A stretch of DNA of 64,000 nucleotides from Ctenosaura bakeri (Eukaryota; Chordata; Lepidosauria; Squamata; Iguanidae): assembly GCA_948474755.1 (NCBI GenBank), contig CAOLHI010000741.1:248001-312000 (forward strand), given 5' to 3'. The stretch's first letter is position 1; the number at the start of each line of letters is the position of its first letter. The notes under the pieces are model-generated. The model was not told the origin of the DNA, did no database searches, and saw nothing but the letters and a program-made list of their open reading frames with translations. The position numbers were made by a program, and so were the translations under genes. Below are positions 32,421 to 45,431 of the stretch, in pieces.

Positions 32421-35400
32421 TGCCAATGTTTTAGGGAGACAAAAAAATTACAGTTCATGTAGAAGTAAATCAGAGGTACTATTCAATTGAAAATATTCTT
32501 AATTGTGTGCAAAAATGTCTATTCACTATCTCAACTGAAATCAATTAAATCAATAACTCTTTAAAATAAACATTACAATATTATTTGTTGGCTACACAAC
32601 AGCTGTTTTTAAACACCATGTTAAACTGAAGTTTCATGTGAACAAGCTTCCAGCTCATGGACTTCCTTTCTCTGGGTCTGGTAAGGCCAGAAAAAGGTGA
32701 CTGGAAAAATTCATTTCGATTTTTAAGTAGCTACAGTTTAGTTTTATGGCTGAATCCAGATAAACCATGATTTTACTTAACTATAGTTTATAAAAAGAAG
32801 TCAGTTTCAAATGGTTTAACAACCCTGATTTGTTCCATAAATCATGGTAAAGTTTAACCAGACCTTTAGGTTCAGAAATTATACTAAACAGCAGTTAATG
32901 AAAAATGGAAGTGAACGGTTCTGATCTTCTCCCTCAAACTAGGCTAAAAAGGACAGGGCAGAAGGAATCACACAACCCCAAGTCTTGTGCATATTATTCT
33001 TGAACAGAGCTATGCCTGGACTGGGTGATTTTCTCTTCACTATACAGGCATACCTCAGTTAACAAAGCCTCTGACAGTGAAACTGCTTCTTACAAAACCT
33101 TTTTATGCCTGCCAGCTCCTTTTCATCCTTGTCTTCTATCTAGATGGAGGTTTTCTAACAAAATCAGTTCTAGGAATGAGATGAAGACGGGCTAGAGAAA
33201 CACTGCTTTTCAGTGTCTAGTTACAGCAATACGTCTGAAGTAAACAATCCATATAAACATCTGGGAAACAGTGAGATTCTACCTTAGATGATCCTACTGC
33301 AATCATGTGTGTGAGAGCTACCTGAAAAAGGCAAAGTAAACGTGCTGCTTCCAGAGCCTTTTATTGAACATGTGTGAACAGCAAAAAAGAGAAAAGGGGA
33401 GAGCAGAAAAGGTGCCTCAGTAGCACTCCCCAGAATGTTAAAAAACAAACAAACTGTACAGATTATATACTTGGCCATAAAAATGGAAATCATAAAAAAA
33501 GGAGCCTAGTGAAAGAAACATTCATCCTTGGAAGAGGAAGGCTGTCAATTTCTTTTAAACGTATACAAGACTCATCTGACTTGGTTGTTTCATTTCACAT
33601 GTGCGTATTGTTAATTTTCCTGAAATGAGTTGAACTGCTCTTTCTTTCTTTTTCCCCCTTTTTTTTGGCTTAGGCACCTATTCCTACTCTTTCCATGTTA
33701 TTCCTGCCTCTGGTACCAAATTTCCTAGTACAGAAGTAACACTCAGGAATACCTCTACTTTGTGAACTGAGCTATATCTATACAGCATGTATTTCCAACA
33801 TGTTAAACTGAATTTTAAACAACTTACTCCTACTGGGTTTTTCAACACATTTAGGATTTCAGTCTTTAAGAGGTGCTTCACAAGCACATACTTAATTCAA
33901 CTGGAGCCATATTAAATTCTTCTTGTGACAAATGAACTTTAGTTCGCAACTCTTATTTGGCTATTTTAATACTATTTAAACCCATAACCTTCACATGGGA
34001 GGGACTAGTACCTTAATTAAAATCTCATCCCAGCCTATTTTTTAATATGGCGTCCTTTCCTATGTGATCTCCCAGGATTAAATGTCCCAGGAGAGATGTG
34101 TAAAGTGAGTAGAGGGCAGCTGCTATCATGTCATCCCTGAAACAAAAGAACTACACCATGGGCGTTTATGCAGAGGGTTGAGGGGGCAATATAGTAATGT
34201 AAATACAGGGTCATTGATTTTCTTTCTCTAATGATGATACTTTGTATTATCAATTTATGATACCAATGCAAGAAAATATACCTTCCAACTGTCCAGATTT
34301 GGCAAAGACAGTCCCAATTAATCTCCCATTGCCTCACTTTTATGCTTTTATAATGTCCCTGTATCTGTCTTCTCTTTCCATCTTCATTTTCTCCCTTTGT
34401 CTTCAGTTTCCTTTAGCTGTACCAACCTGAGCTCAAAGTACAAAAGTTGCTCGCACTCAGTTAACTCAGCAGAGGGAGCAAAAGAAAACTGCTATAGCAT
34501 CTCCTAGTTTTTATGTTCTTCCTCAGTAACCTATGTCATCTTGACCATTATCATCTGATGTTGCCTGGTCACACATATCCCTCTGTTTATCTGTGAAATG
34601 TTGGAGAAGACTTTTGCATCAGCGTTACAAAAATAGCAGTGACTGACTGAAAAGATGTGTTACAATTTCTCTGTTCTGGAGCTCATAAAACATAATGAAT
34701 GGAGACTAATGAAAGTTTGAATAGGTCCTTTATCTATTAGAATTATCCCTGTCTGGCATAAATACTCAGCTTTACCCTCTTTGCTGTACATTCTTTTGGT
34801 CAACACTGCTGAGCTATGACTACCTTTGCAAAAGTAAATCACATTTGTTGCTAGTTTTCAGATTATTTTGCACTGAAATAACTTAACATTCATTTTCTCT
34901 TTTGACCAGTAACTCCTATGCACATGTCTCACCACAAACTGCTTTTTAGATCAGAATTGGGCTGACCATCCTCAGTACTGTTTTCTACTTAGAAGTTGCC
35001 CATGGGTGTCCTACAGCAATCTCTAAAATTCCTATACTATTTCATGTCTGTATATGGACTACCAGCTCTGAGTGTATAAGCTATTCTTGCTGTGTTAGAT
35101 GCATTAATTAAATCCTCAGAGAAACCCAAACCAACAACTCTAGTTTATAAATGTTTTTGAAAAGCACTAGATTTTATATTAAGAAAGTTAGATCTCAGTG
35201 GAAAAAAGAGTCTGGTGAAAATTAAGCAATGGAAAAGTACACTAGCTTCAGTACCTAAAATCTCTTTAGACTTAAAACTATGTCTGGTTCAGCAAAAATT
35301 GATGTCTCGGGTATACTGAACACTACTGCATCTTTCTAGAATGAAATGATAGTCAAGTAATACAGATAAAAATTCCTTATTGTATATGATGTGGTATGCT

Positions 35401-35737
35401 TAGTTGTTGCTCCCTCCTGTTAGGAGGTATATCAATGCATTAATTTCACATTAGAAAAATCTTTGCCATTTGTAGATGTACATGTGCCGTTAAATTCTAC
35501 ATCCTTCTGACTTGGAATTTAACTGATGCTCAACAGGGCTGGATCCTGCATGCTTTTACTTTTACTAAAACACTTATATTTCAAGACTGGAATGATAAAC
35601 ATTCATCATCATTCAATGGTCAGTAGCTTCAAGAAAGTTTATTTTGGTACATATGGTGATCTTATATTTTTATGTACTTGTATATCTCTGGAGGAGGAAT
35701 AAGTACTGGAAAGCATGTATAATATCTCTGTATATCT
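32421..35737. other. Intron without recognised genes
   Basis: No exon was recognised. Worn repeat-like text occurs at 32740-32880 (repeated TAAACCATGATTTTAC / AAATCATGGTAAAGTTTAAC, an inverted-repeat feel) and near 33045 (ACAGGCATACCTCAGTTAAC), neither assignable. Confidence 0.4.
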
Positions 35738-36136
35738 CTATATAATACTAGTGTATATACCTGGCGTTGCCCGAGATTTTATTTTCTCATAGGTAATACT
35801 CGTTAGAAAGATTTGAGATCCTGTATCTCCAATTCCCCAAACTGTCTTGTCCAGTACCTGTAACTTTCCCCCATACTCCCCAATCCAATTTGTATTCAGA
35901 GTTATTAACATGCAGAGGTTGGGTTCCTGAGGGAATACACTGCCCTTCTGTTTGCTGCTAGGCCTCAATCTCCATAGCAACTGGCCAGGCCCAAGAGCTC
36001 TCTCACTGAGAATTCTAAAAGCCCTTCCCTAAACTGCAGACTCCAGGATTCCATAGAATCTTCTTGGAAAGTCAATCACGAGGTCTTCGCCCGACACAGA
36101 CAAACAGGCAAACTTTGACTTTTATATATTAGATTT
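35738..36136. mobile_element. Unassigned mobile element with 'CTGGCGTTGCCCGAG' end
   Basis: The left border reads ACTAGTGTATATACCTGGCG then TTGCCCGAGATTTTATTTTC; the right border reads CAGGCAAACTTTGACTTTTA then TATATTAGAT. Sequences with a CCCGGCGTTGCCCGGG start recur in many animal genomes as transposon ends, and this looks like a diverged copy. Short ends AT-rich CTARTRTATA are roughly inverted. A family A MITE piece lies inside. Superfamily not determined. Confidence 0.4.
35983..36060. mobile_element. MITE family A fragment
   Basis: AAGAGCTCTCTCACTGAGAA, TTCTAAAAGCCCTTCCCTAA and ACTGCAGACTCCAGGATTCC match the centre and right inner arm of family A. Both outer ends are missing. Confidence 0.65.
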
Positions 36137-36159
36137 TGTACATCTCTGACCATAGCTGT

Positions 36160-36320
36160 CATCTATATTGTTGCTATGTGCCTTCAAGTCATTTCTTACT
36201 TACGCAATCTAAGGTGAACTTATCACTGGGTTTTCATGGGAAGATTTGTCAGAAGGGATTGTCATTGCTTTCCTCTGAGGCAGAGAGAACGTGACTTGCC
36301 CAAGGTCAACCAGTGGGTTT
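36160..36320 (-). mobile_element. Sauria SINE, antisense, head missing
   Basis: ATTGTTGCTATGTGCCTTCA, AGTCATTTCTTACTTACG, GGGAAGATTTGTCAGAAGGG and GTGACTTGCCCAAGGTCAAC follow the reversed Sauria consensus. It ends at about the reversed CCCACTGGTTGACC segment. Confidence 0.8.
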
Positions 36321-38750
36321 CTATGTGCTTCACCGTTTATTATTTGTTCCCCTCTTTTTTATCTTTCTTTGTGCTATACTTTAAAAATCCAATAAAGATG
36401 TAAAGGGGAAAAAAAAGAAAAATGAATGAAATTCGGGTGCACAACTTCCTGAAAACTTCTCAACTTACTGAGAGTTAGTACCAAATTTCTGTGTTGCAAA
36501 AGTGGAGAAATAAACAAACCTTTTAATCCTTTTATTATTATTGTATTTCAGAAATTAGGGGAATAAAACATAATAGTAACTTAAAAGGCTACATTTTTCT
36601 GTAAGAAGGAGCACAGGGAGCATGTATCTTGTTTTAAAGTAAATTTGCACTCCGTATAATCCAGTTCCACATCAAAACAAGGTATACGTTCTCTCTCAGT
36701 AGCTTTGTTTTTAAATGAAAATGTATCTTTTTCAGAGGTTGTTGCTGCTTTTTTGGCAACAGAGTGAAGACTTCAGGGGTAAAAAGGGAAGCTTGGGGCC
36801 ACAATATAGAACAGGAGGCATACAGCCTTCCCCAACTTTAAATGGATTGAAACATAAAAATGCACAACTTGTGTAATTTATGAGGAATGCTCCTGTTCAG
36901 GAAAAGAAAAGAAAATAGTACATGGTAAGTACTTATTGGGCTTGTTGAATTGCAATTTCCAAATCAAGACTACACAAAATATATATTGTTTTATATACTT
37001 TTAACAACAAGATACCCACAGCACAATACCAGTGTTTTATAGAGCAATATTTTAATTAAAAGCAGGTTAACAAAGCACAACACAAACACCTGAATAACCG
37101 TACCATTTAATCAATTAATGCTTTCAGCCACAATTTCTTCAGATATATAACAATGAAATAAATACTGTTGTGATCAAATGGGTCATGTCAGAAAGCATCA
37201 TGGATAGATCATCCCCTCATTTTTCTTCAACACACACATCCATAAAGCTCATTGCAGTTGTTCTAATAAGGCTGTTTATCCCACAGTACACAGAAAACCC
37301 TTCTCTCCAGTCTTGAAATCATTTCACAGCTACAATGCTAAGCAGACTGACTTGGGTGGAAAATGATGGAATTTGCTTTCAGGTTCTGGATTGTGCTACA
37401 TGTTGATATATTAAATCCAGAATAATTAACAGGATAATCCTACACATGTACAATGGTGTTCACTTTCAGCTAAAAGTGCATAGGTTGGCAGGTATTCCAA
37501 GTGATCATAACTAGACAACCATATGCTTTTAAATTTTTTTTCATCTTCTAAAAAGTATAGTGCTGGAAATTCCGGCAACTTTTTATGGGGTTTGCTTTCC
37601 TTGGCAGAAAGCATACTGGAGAATTAACTACAGATGAATAGACTGATAAGTCATTAAAGACACATATAGGAAGTCTCACAATGTCATCAGAACACTGAAG
37701 TTTAAACTGAGTGCACATGCACACACTCTTTGCAGTTCAGCCATACCACAGACAACAGTATGCGCTAACCACTCTTGGAGATTATTAAAACACAAAATTC
37801 CAAAAATTTGGAAAACATATTAAATAAGACAAGACCAAGACCAAGGGAGTGCGACATCTTGTTCTGTGAAACTGATAACTGTTTGAGGCTTTCTGATCCA
37901 TTCTCTTTTTAACATGTATCTTGCTTTTCTTGTACAAAAAATCCAAAACAAACAAAAAATCCCCAAGGTGGCTGACAATACAAAGTATGAAAGTATCCTT
38001 AAATCTTAGAACAACCAACAATACCAAACCCTCCATCAAATGAAGGAAAAATCAGCAAAGCTTCAACACAGAAGTGGGAAAATGCTCTAGGAGGAAGGGC
38101 CAATTTTAATGTTCATATTATCAGTCCTATTATTATAGGCCACACAGGAAGAAATGACACACCATTTTCAGATTCAGCCGAAAATTGAGTTTTTCAGGTC
38201 TGGGGAAAACTAGAGCCCAAAGTACCACATTTAATATTCTTATTAAAATGACAGAACAAAATTAATCATGAGAATGTTACAGTGGTACTCACTGGCAGAG
38301 ATCAGAAAGCTTGTAGGAAAGTGTTGAGCATTAATGTCTGCCCCCCAAAAAAAGAACCACTTAAATTAATTGTATATTTGTATTTAAATTTGTATTAGCC
38401 AACCTTACCAGAATGAAGCCTTATGTTCCATAAGCTTACTACCAAAGCCTAAAGACTTACCAGAACAAAGGTGAAATGTTGAAATTTATAAAAAGAAAAA
38501 AGTTGCTTTGCGAAAGTCCAAAGCTTTTGTTAAGAAGCCAAACACATTAATGTAAAAAATGTTGGTCCTTCAGTGATGTGGCTCGTTTGATTAATAACTC
38601 AGTTTAAAAGTTAATTCTGGAGACATGTTTCTGCTGAAAGAGCAACTTAAGTCAATTGTTTTGTTACAAAAATAAGTTGCATCTTTTCAGTAGCATTGTG
38701 TGTAGGCTATACACTCCCATCCTTTTGATATGATTTAATTGGCAAAATAT
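36321..38750. other. Intron without recognised genes
   Basis: A possible retroelement 3' end (CCAATAAAGATGTAAAGGGG followed by an A-rich tail, 36390-36420) is too short to assign. No exon was recognised. Open frames at 37426-38039 (minus strand) show no known protein. Confidence 0.4.
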
Positions 38751-38761
38751 ATATTTAATTG

Positions 38762-39091
38762 GTGAATTAAATATATTCCACTCCATTCTGAAGGGATGCC
38801 ATGTAGAGGAGGGAGTAGGCTTGTTTTCTGCTGCTTCAGAGACCAGGACAAGGAGCAATGGATTCAAGCTACAGGAAAGGAGATTCCACCTGAACCTCAG
38901 GAAGAACTTCCTGACAGTCAGGGCTGTCCGGCAGTGGAATGTGCTGCCTTGAGTGTAGTGGAATCTCCTTTTTAAGCAGAGGTTGGATGGCCATCTGTCG
39001 GGAGTGCTTTGAGGGTGTTCCTGCATGGCAGGGGGTTGGACTGGATGGCCCCTCGGGTCTCTTCCAACTCTACATTTCTATGATTCTATGA
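38762..39091 (+). mobile_element. CR1 LINE 3' end with 11-bp target duplication
   Basis: GAAGGGATGCCATGTAGAGG, CACCTGAACCTCAGGAAGAA, CTTCCTGACAGTCAGGGCTG and the UTR GGGGGTTGGACTGGATGGCC to TTCTATGATTCTATGA are CR1. ATATTTAATTG is present at 38751-38761 and 39092-39102. The first 26 or so bases after the left duplication do not clearly match CR1. Confidence 0.85.
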
Positions 39092-39289
39092 ATATTTAAT
39101 TGACATAAATATAAATGATATCCTGGTATGGCTGCATGGCCATGCTGGCTAACAGGAAAAGCTGGCTGCACATGTGCATTGCAACAAAAGACTTCAAGGC
39201 ATTATTGGGTCATAGTCAGGAAATCAATAGGAAATTACAGTGATAATGACTTTGCAATTATTCTTCAATGACTCCAGGTTTAAGAGACA

Positions 39290-39991
39290 ATAGCATCCAA
39301 GACATTCCCACAGGACAGCTGATTGTCCTAGCTCCTCTCCCTCTGACCAGCAAAGTTCCCTTTTGTCCCCACATCTGTCCAACAATTAAAGAGCTACCAA
39401 GGCTACCACTAGCTCTTTGTCACCCAATGCTAAGATGATTAGCTCATTCTAGACCTCACCATCCACTTTCCAGACTCCATTCCAGACTGCCAAAGAGCCA
39501 TTAACACCTTCACCCTCCAGGCAGAAACAGAGCATTTAAATCCCAGGTTTTGGCTAGCCAACTCGCAGTACAACAGTGACTGGTCGTCCCTCTGCTGCGC
39601 CGCTTCCTATTTGTGCACTGTTCTTGGACTCCTAGTCTAAGCCACAGTACTCTTTGCTTCTCTACTGGATTCGTAAATATCACTTATTTCACCCTGAAAA
39701 TCTTGCTATCCAAAACTCTCCTACCTTCTCCTTCAATTAGCCTTGCGTGATTGTGTGACTGCTTGGGTCTTGTGTATGTGAGATTGCAATTCTCCTTATA
39801 AAACAAATAAGTTGACTTTTGGATCTCCAGCTAGTTCTTCCCCACACTAGTACCAGTAGACACAGGTGTAAAAGATCTCATAGGATTGCCCCCCTTCACA
39901 GGCCTCCTCTTGGAGCTAATATTCCCTGCCATTTCACAGAGGCACTGGCATCGTGGGTGGATCCCTGAGTCATCCACATTTAGGGGTAACA
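39290..39991 (+). mobile_element. LTR-like element, relative of the 44732-45615 solo LTR
   Basis: It shares order and wording with the better-defined LTR: CTGTCCAACAATTAAAGAGC, GAGCATTTAAATCCCAGG (TATA-like), GTGATTGTGTGACTGC, CCAGCTAGTTCTTCCCCACA, AAAAGATCTCATAGGATTGC, GCTAATATTCCCTGCC, and an end in AGGGGTAACA at 39991. The left end is not resolved (somewhere between 39110 and 39290). Confidence 0.5.
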
Positions 39992-41442
39992 GCAACATTA
40001 ACTTAAGTGATTTCCATAATGTAATTTATTCCAATTAATTTTCATCAGTGATGTTTCATGTTATCGATGTAAATTACATGGGGGAACATTCCTAGCTTCC
40101 TGAGAGCAGTTGCCCAAATTTCACAGTATCTCTTCAAGTTTGCTTTTTCCTCTCATCTATTTTATTTGTGGCACTGATAGCTCAGCTTTTGTCCAAGGAG
40201 CTCAAGGCAGTACCACTTGGGAGACAGTGACTGACCCACTGACCCACTGGGCATTATAGGTGAGTAAAGATCTGGGTATCAGTTTCTCAGTCCTGGTCAG
40301 TTGCTCTAACTGCTATCCCATCCTGACTTTGTCATTAACTTAGCCTTTCTTCATTCCAAATTGTTATACCTGCCTCTCATATCTTGCAAAATAATATAGC
40401 ATTCTACACATTGTGTTCAGTTAGTAGGGGTGTAATTGCATGTTACCTACAAGTATGCATCACAAAACACCAGCGACTTTTTGGTTTCTTTTAAGGAACA
40501 GCATATTCAGGGGAGCAACTTAAAATGAAAAGTGGCAAAGTGTGTTTAACCTTTCTCTTGCCTTCCATTTTTCCTTTTAAAATTGACAAAGCTCCTTTTC
40601 AGAAGATAGAAGGGAGACTAGGAAAGTTTTGTTACACAATTTTCAGGTTTTCATAATAGCATCCTACTGGCATGCAACTCTGCTCTGAGAAGTCTCTCTG
40701 AAACCAAGAGAGCCATGCCAGGGCTGCCAGGTAAAACTTGTTATTCCTCTTGTTATTTCAGATTTATTTTTTTTTAAACTCATCTCAACAGCTCATGTTT
40801 CAGTTCTGTTTTGTTATATTTTATTTGTTTTGTTTTAATTTGGTTATAATTGTTTGGATTTCAAGGTAGGGGCAACTTTGAGAATTTGTACTGTTAAATG
40901 TTGTAATGTTAAATACAGAAAATAAATATAAGTAGCAAGTGGGTGGATCTTCCATGTATGCTTGCTTGAATATGTAACAATATGTGATTTGGAGCATTTC
41001 TGGTTATGGAGCAAATTGCCTTGCTATTTAATTACAGTGTACCTGTAGGCAATAATAATTTTTTACCAATATTCAGTTGTGCTTTTTGCAGCTTTTCCTG
41101 TTCCTTGCCTTGTTTTAAATGTTTGAGGACTTGAGAGAGTGTAACATAACATACCCATGTTAATTATCCAAATAGATCCTATAAGTAAGTCAGAGAGATG
41201 GATTCTTCTCTAGCTGTTCTTTGACACCTGCAAACTTCATCATACAAGATTCTTGGGTGTGTGTTTCAAAAAAAAACAAAAACAAAACCTATACAAATGC
41301 AGAATCAGCCATACTGACTAGGAGACAAATTCCACAGTCCATGATGTGCTAATGCCTTTATTAGGTCAAACAAAAAGGGCAAAATTCACCATACAACTTT
41401 TTTCAAAAACAAACTTTTTTCCCCTCAGCTAATGATGGTAAG
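39992..41442. other. Intron without recognised genes
   Basis: No exon was recognised. A T-rich stretch and AATAAATATAAGTAGC near 40900-40935 might be a worn retroelement end. Confidence 0.4.
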
Positions 41443-41650
41443 GTGGGCCTAAATACCCTAAAGGAACCATATCCCTCCTTGTTGTGGAAGCTAAGCAGGG
41501 TCAGCCCTGGTTAGTGCTTGGATGAGAGACTACCAATAAATACCAGGTGCTGCAGGCTATATTTCAGAGGAAGTAACTGGAAAAACCAAAGTATTTCTCA
41601 GAAAGCCCTATGAAATTCATGGAGTCAACTGGCAACCTGAAAATACATCC
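41443..41650 (+). mobile_element. 5S-Sauria SINE
   Basis: The 5S-rRNA-like head has TTGTGGAAGCTAAGCAGGGT, CAGCCCTGGTTAGTGCTTGG and ATGAGAGACTACCAATAAAT, followed by ACCAGGTGCTGCAGGCTATA and the tail GAAATTCATGGAGTCAACTG. The tail is more decayed than in the 24153-24376 copy. Confidence 0.85.
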
Positions 41651-42730
41651 AAGATGGTAAAAAAGAATGCAGTGATGGGGTAAAACAAAGAAATGAGGTT
41701 ACAGTCATATAGTTGGCGTGTTGTTTGATATGATATCAAAGAAGCACTTGCAGGCATTATGCACACTGGGAACAAAAGCAGGAAAAGAAAAACAATGAAA
41801 TTTGGTTCTCCATATGAAATTATAAAACAAAACAAATCCTACTGAAAACTCAAACATGTCTCTATCTAGTGAGAAAGTGAATAGTAACTTATAAAGAAAT
41901 TCAAAATGTTCTTTGGGCTTTGCTTCTGTTCTCTTCCTATGAAGGAATACATAAACTTACTTCAGCCTGAGCATTATACAGGGGAAGGAATGCTAGGACT
42001 CACAAAACAAGTTAAGGGAGACCATGCATTTCATCCTGTCACAGGGCCCAGGAAAACCTTTCAGTGTGCTAGAAATAATGAGGGCACTCCCTTGGCTAGT
42101 GTCAGTCGGCTTGGCTTCACTGCAGCTGATAGATCTATGCTGACTTAAACGGGCTGAGGATCTAATCCGTTGTCTGAAAACCCAGCTACAATGCCGTAGG
42201 GAGCTACACATCACCTACCACGGCCTGCCTTTGAAAAAATACAGAAAGAAAAAACACAGTTGGCTTGGGCTACAAGTCTGAACTGGCCACGAGGGACTTA
42301 TTGTAAGAATTTCTGCTTCAGTAAATAGACTACCGTTCAACAACATCTCCACACAATATCTGATGTGTTGCCATCATAATTTTAAAATTTCTTTTCCTTA
42401 ACCAGTTGTGAAGGTAGAATGTATCCCCCTATTCACATTTTGTTTGAATGATACAGGTGTAAGAGCCACAGAAATAAAATACATGGTAGGTAGCAGCTGA
42501 AAGGAAAATGTATCTGCCTGCATATTGTTGCATGAAATCATATATGGAATATATAAAGTAAAGTGGTACAGTAATTATCTGCAGAGTATAGCAGAACCAC
42601 TTCTGGGAATTCTGTGTGGTGCAATTTTAAAAATATCACGTTAAGTCAATACAATTTTACATATATGTAAGGTTCAATTTTAGCAGCTTAAGAAATTTTT
42701 ATTAGCAAATAGCATACTCACAGTTATGTC
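41651..42730. other. Intron without recognised features
   Basis: No exon or repeat family was recognised. The plus-strand 80-codon frame at 41906-42148 shows no known protein. Confidence 0.4.
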
Positions 42731-43275
42731 ATTTTTTTCAGTTTGAAGCCCTTTCTTAGATGAAATTATTTTATAAAGCACACAAACAAGAGAAAGAAAA
42801 CAAATAACAATTTCCAACAACAAAGTATAACAGATGAACCAATAAAAAGAAAAATGAACAAAAAAATATAGTAACTATTAATACTAAACTAAAACTAAAC
42901 AAAAAAAAAACTATTTAAAATTAGACAAGTTTCAGTTTTCCTAACTGAGATTATGTAGCATTACTTCCCTTCCCCACCCAAAACTTCCCTGGTTACAAAT
43001 AACCTCATACTTCTACTGCTATGCTTCTCAGCACACTGGATGCTAAATCCTACTGTCGATAACTATACACCTTTTTTCTTGCAAAGTTTATTAAAGATTC
43101 CCAGTCATTCAAAAAAAAATAAAATTAAAAAATTTTAAAAATTGATTTTTCTCTTACCAATATTGCCAGTTTATCCATTTCAACTAAGTCCAACAATTTT
43201 AACAGTGTTCTTTCATTGGAATCTCTGTATTCTGTGCATATAAGAGTCATGCTGCAGTGATCATGAGACATAATA

Positions 43276-43466
43276 TCCACTGCTGTCCGGCAGTGGAATC
43301 TGCTGCCTCGGAGTGTAGTGGAGTCTCCTTCCTTGGAGGTTTTTAAGCAGAGGCTTGACGGTCATCTGTCGGGAGTGCTCTGAGGGTGTTCCTGCATGGC
43401 AGGGGGTTGGACTGGATGGCCCCTGTGGTCTCTTCCAACTCTACATTTCTATGATTCTATGATTCT
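43276..43466 (+). mobile_element. CR1 LINE 3' end inserted in the L1, 7-bp duplication
   Basis: It begins at GCTGTCCGGCAGTGGAATCT and ends with TTTCTATGATTCTATGATTC. ATAATAT is repeated at 43269-43275 and 43467-43473. The L1 sequence continues on both sides (ORF2 C-terminal coding), so the CR1 copy is the younger. Confidence 0.9.
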
Positions 43467-45142
43467 ATAATATTTCTTCTCCAGTTGATCTTCCAGTAAT
43501 CCCAAAAATATAATTCAGAAGTCAATTAGACCTCAACTTCCAAAGGTTTATACCACCATAAGATGTATTTCATTCCAGAATTTTTTGGTCGTCTTCCAGG
43601 TCTACCACATATGATAAAAAGTTCCCACTTGTTGCTCACATTTCCAAAATCTATTAGAAACTTCTTTATACATTCTGGACAATTTTTCTGGTGTCAAATA
43701 CAATTGATACATCATCTTATAGAAATTGTCCTTAACATCATAACATAAAGTAACTTTAATTTCCTCTGACCACATTTTTCCCCATTGTTCCAACTGGATA
43801 TTATGTCCAATATTTTGTGTGTATTTTATTATATAATCTTTGACCTCTTCTTTCTCCATCTCTAATTTTAACAAAAGTTTTTATATCTTACCAAGCAAAT
43901 GTTTATCATATGTGCAAAACTGCATTTCAAACTTGGTTTTAGTCAACTCAGAATCATATACTTTTTAATCCACTTTAGATTTCTCCACTATTCAGCTATA
44001 TGAAAACCATTAAAAATAATACACTTCAGAAGTTAACCTTTCCATTGGTTTGATTCTACAGTGCTCTTGATCATATTCCAACAATTCTTGGTACATCACC
44101 CCAAATTCTTTTGCCATTATCTCCTTTCTGTAAAAAGTCTTGTGACGATCTCCATAGAGGTGTATTACGGCACAACCTTCATTTATATCTATTCCATATT
44201 CTTAGCAAAGCTTTTCTCACACAGCAATTATTAAATTGTGCATTCACTTTAGCTTTGTCATACCATAGCTATCCATACCACCCAAATCTCAATTCATGGC
44301 ATTTTAGATGCAGGAATCTCTTATTTGTCAGCAGGATCCAATCTTTCATGAGACCAAACAACGTGTTGAAAAATACAATTCTGACAATCTCAATCCTCCT
44401 CTTTGCTTATCCTCTTGTAAAATTTTACATTTTTCTCTACATTTCTTCCCTTGCCATATGAATTTTGATGTCTATGTGCCATTATTTAAATAAAAAAATC
44501 ATTTGTCAAAGCTGTCAACAACAACAAAACTCAGGAGAACATTCATTTTTATCAAAGAAATTCTTCCCAACAAAGTTAATCTAAGTTTTGCCCATCTTTC
44601 CAAGACCTCCTTAATATCATGCCATATTTAATATAATTATTTTTCAAAAACATACCATTCATGTTTGTCATAATAATGTTCAAATATTTCACTTTTTTCA
44701 GTTTCAAACCCCAACTTCTTCATCACCACTTTGTTACTGCGGTTATCTGGCCCTAGCCTGAAGTCTACAATTTCATATTGTTTATGGTTAATATTTCCAC
44801 GTGGCACTCCATAAGATGAACTCCACGTGTCTGAAAGGGTCACGAAAAGCCAGTGTTGGCAGGCATGGCCGCATGGCCTTAATTATGCACGCTAGGTCTA
44901 GGCCAGTAAACAACTATCTGTCGCACAGCTGGTAGTGCCCTCCAGACACAGCTGACCATTAAGCAAATGCAACTGCTTGCTCTATACAAACGCTAAGCGC
45001 TCCTCATCTGCATACTGTTCTAACAATTGGCAGTGCTGGCTAAATCTCATCAATTTTGATTTGACCTTTCGGAGGCTTTGTCTCCATTCAAATCCTTATT
45101 GTTCTCCTCGGGAGAGGGCTAGCCTCCAGGTACAATCTTCCC

Positions 45143-45150
45143 TATAAAAA
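45143..45150 (+). promoter_or_regulatory. TATA box of the solo LTR
   Basis: TCCCTATAAAAATCCC lies 283 bp before the AATAAA signal, as in an LTR U3 promoter. Confidence 0.65.
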
Positions 45151-45425
45151 TCCCAAGTCTGAGCTCCTTGTTGGAACACTCGTGCCTTGTATCCCAAACT
45201 GCTGCCACTCCGTTCAGCAAACCTCCCCTCAGCCTCCACGTGCTGAACTACTATGATCCCCACCATTGAACTCTATTTCTCCTATCCCGGACTGCAGGAT
45301 CAGGTGGAGTATCACCCCAGAAACCCTCTGAAAACCCCTATCAATTTTCCTCACTTTCTGCTTCTATAGTTCTTGGATGAGTGTGTGAGTGCGTGTGTCA
45401 TTGTTTGCTTTATTAACGAGAGTTT

Positions 45426-45431
45426 AATAAA
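45426..45431 (+). terminator. Polyadenylation signal of the solo LTR
   Basis: AATAAA follows a GT-rich GTGTGTGAGTGCGTGTGTC segment and precedes the last 184 bp (R/U5). Confidence 0.6.

Noticed and set aside
32740..32880. Possible palindromic MITE built on AAACCATG-type text
   Set aside because: Arms are too diverged to define ends; left as unassigned.
33045..33115. End of a DNA transposon (ACAGGCATACCTCAGTTAAC)
   Set aside because: It looks familiar as a repeat start, but no second end, duplication or second copy was found in the window.
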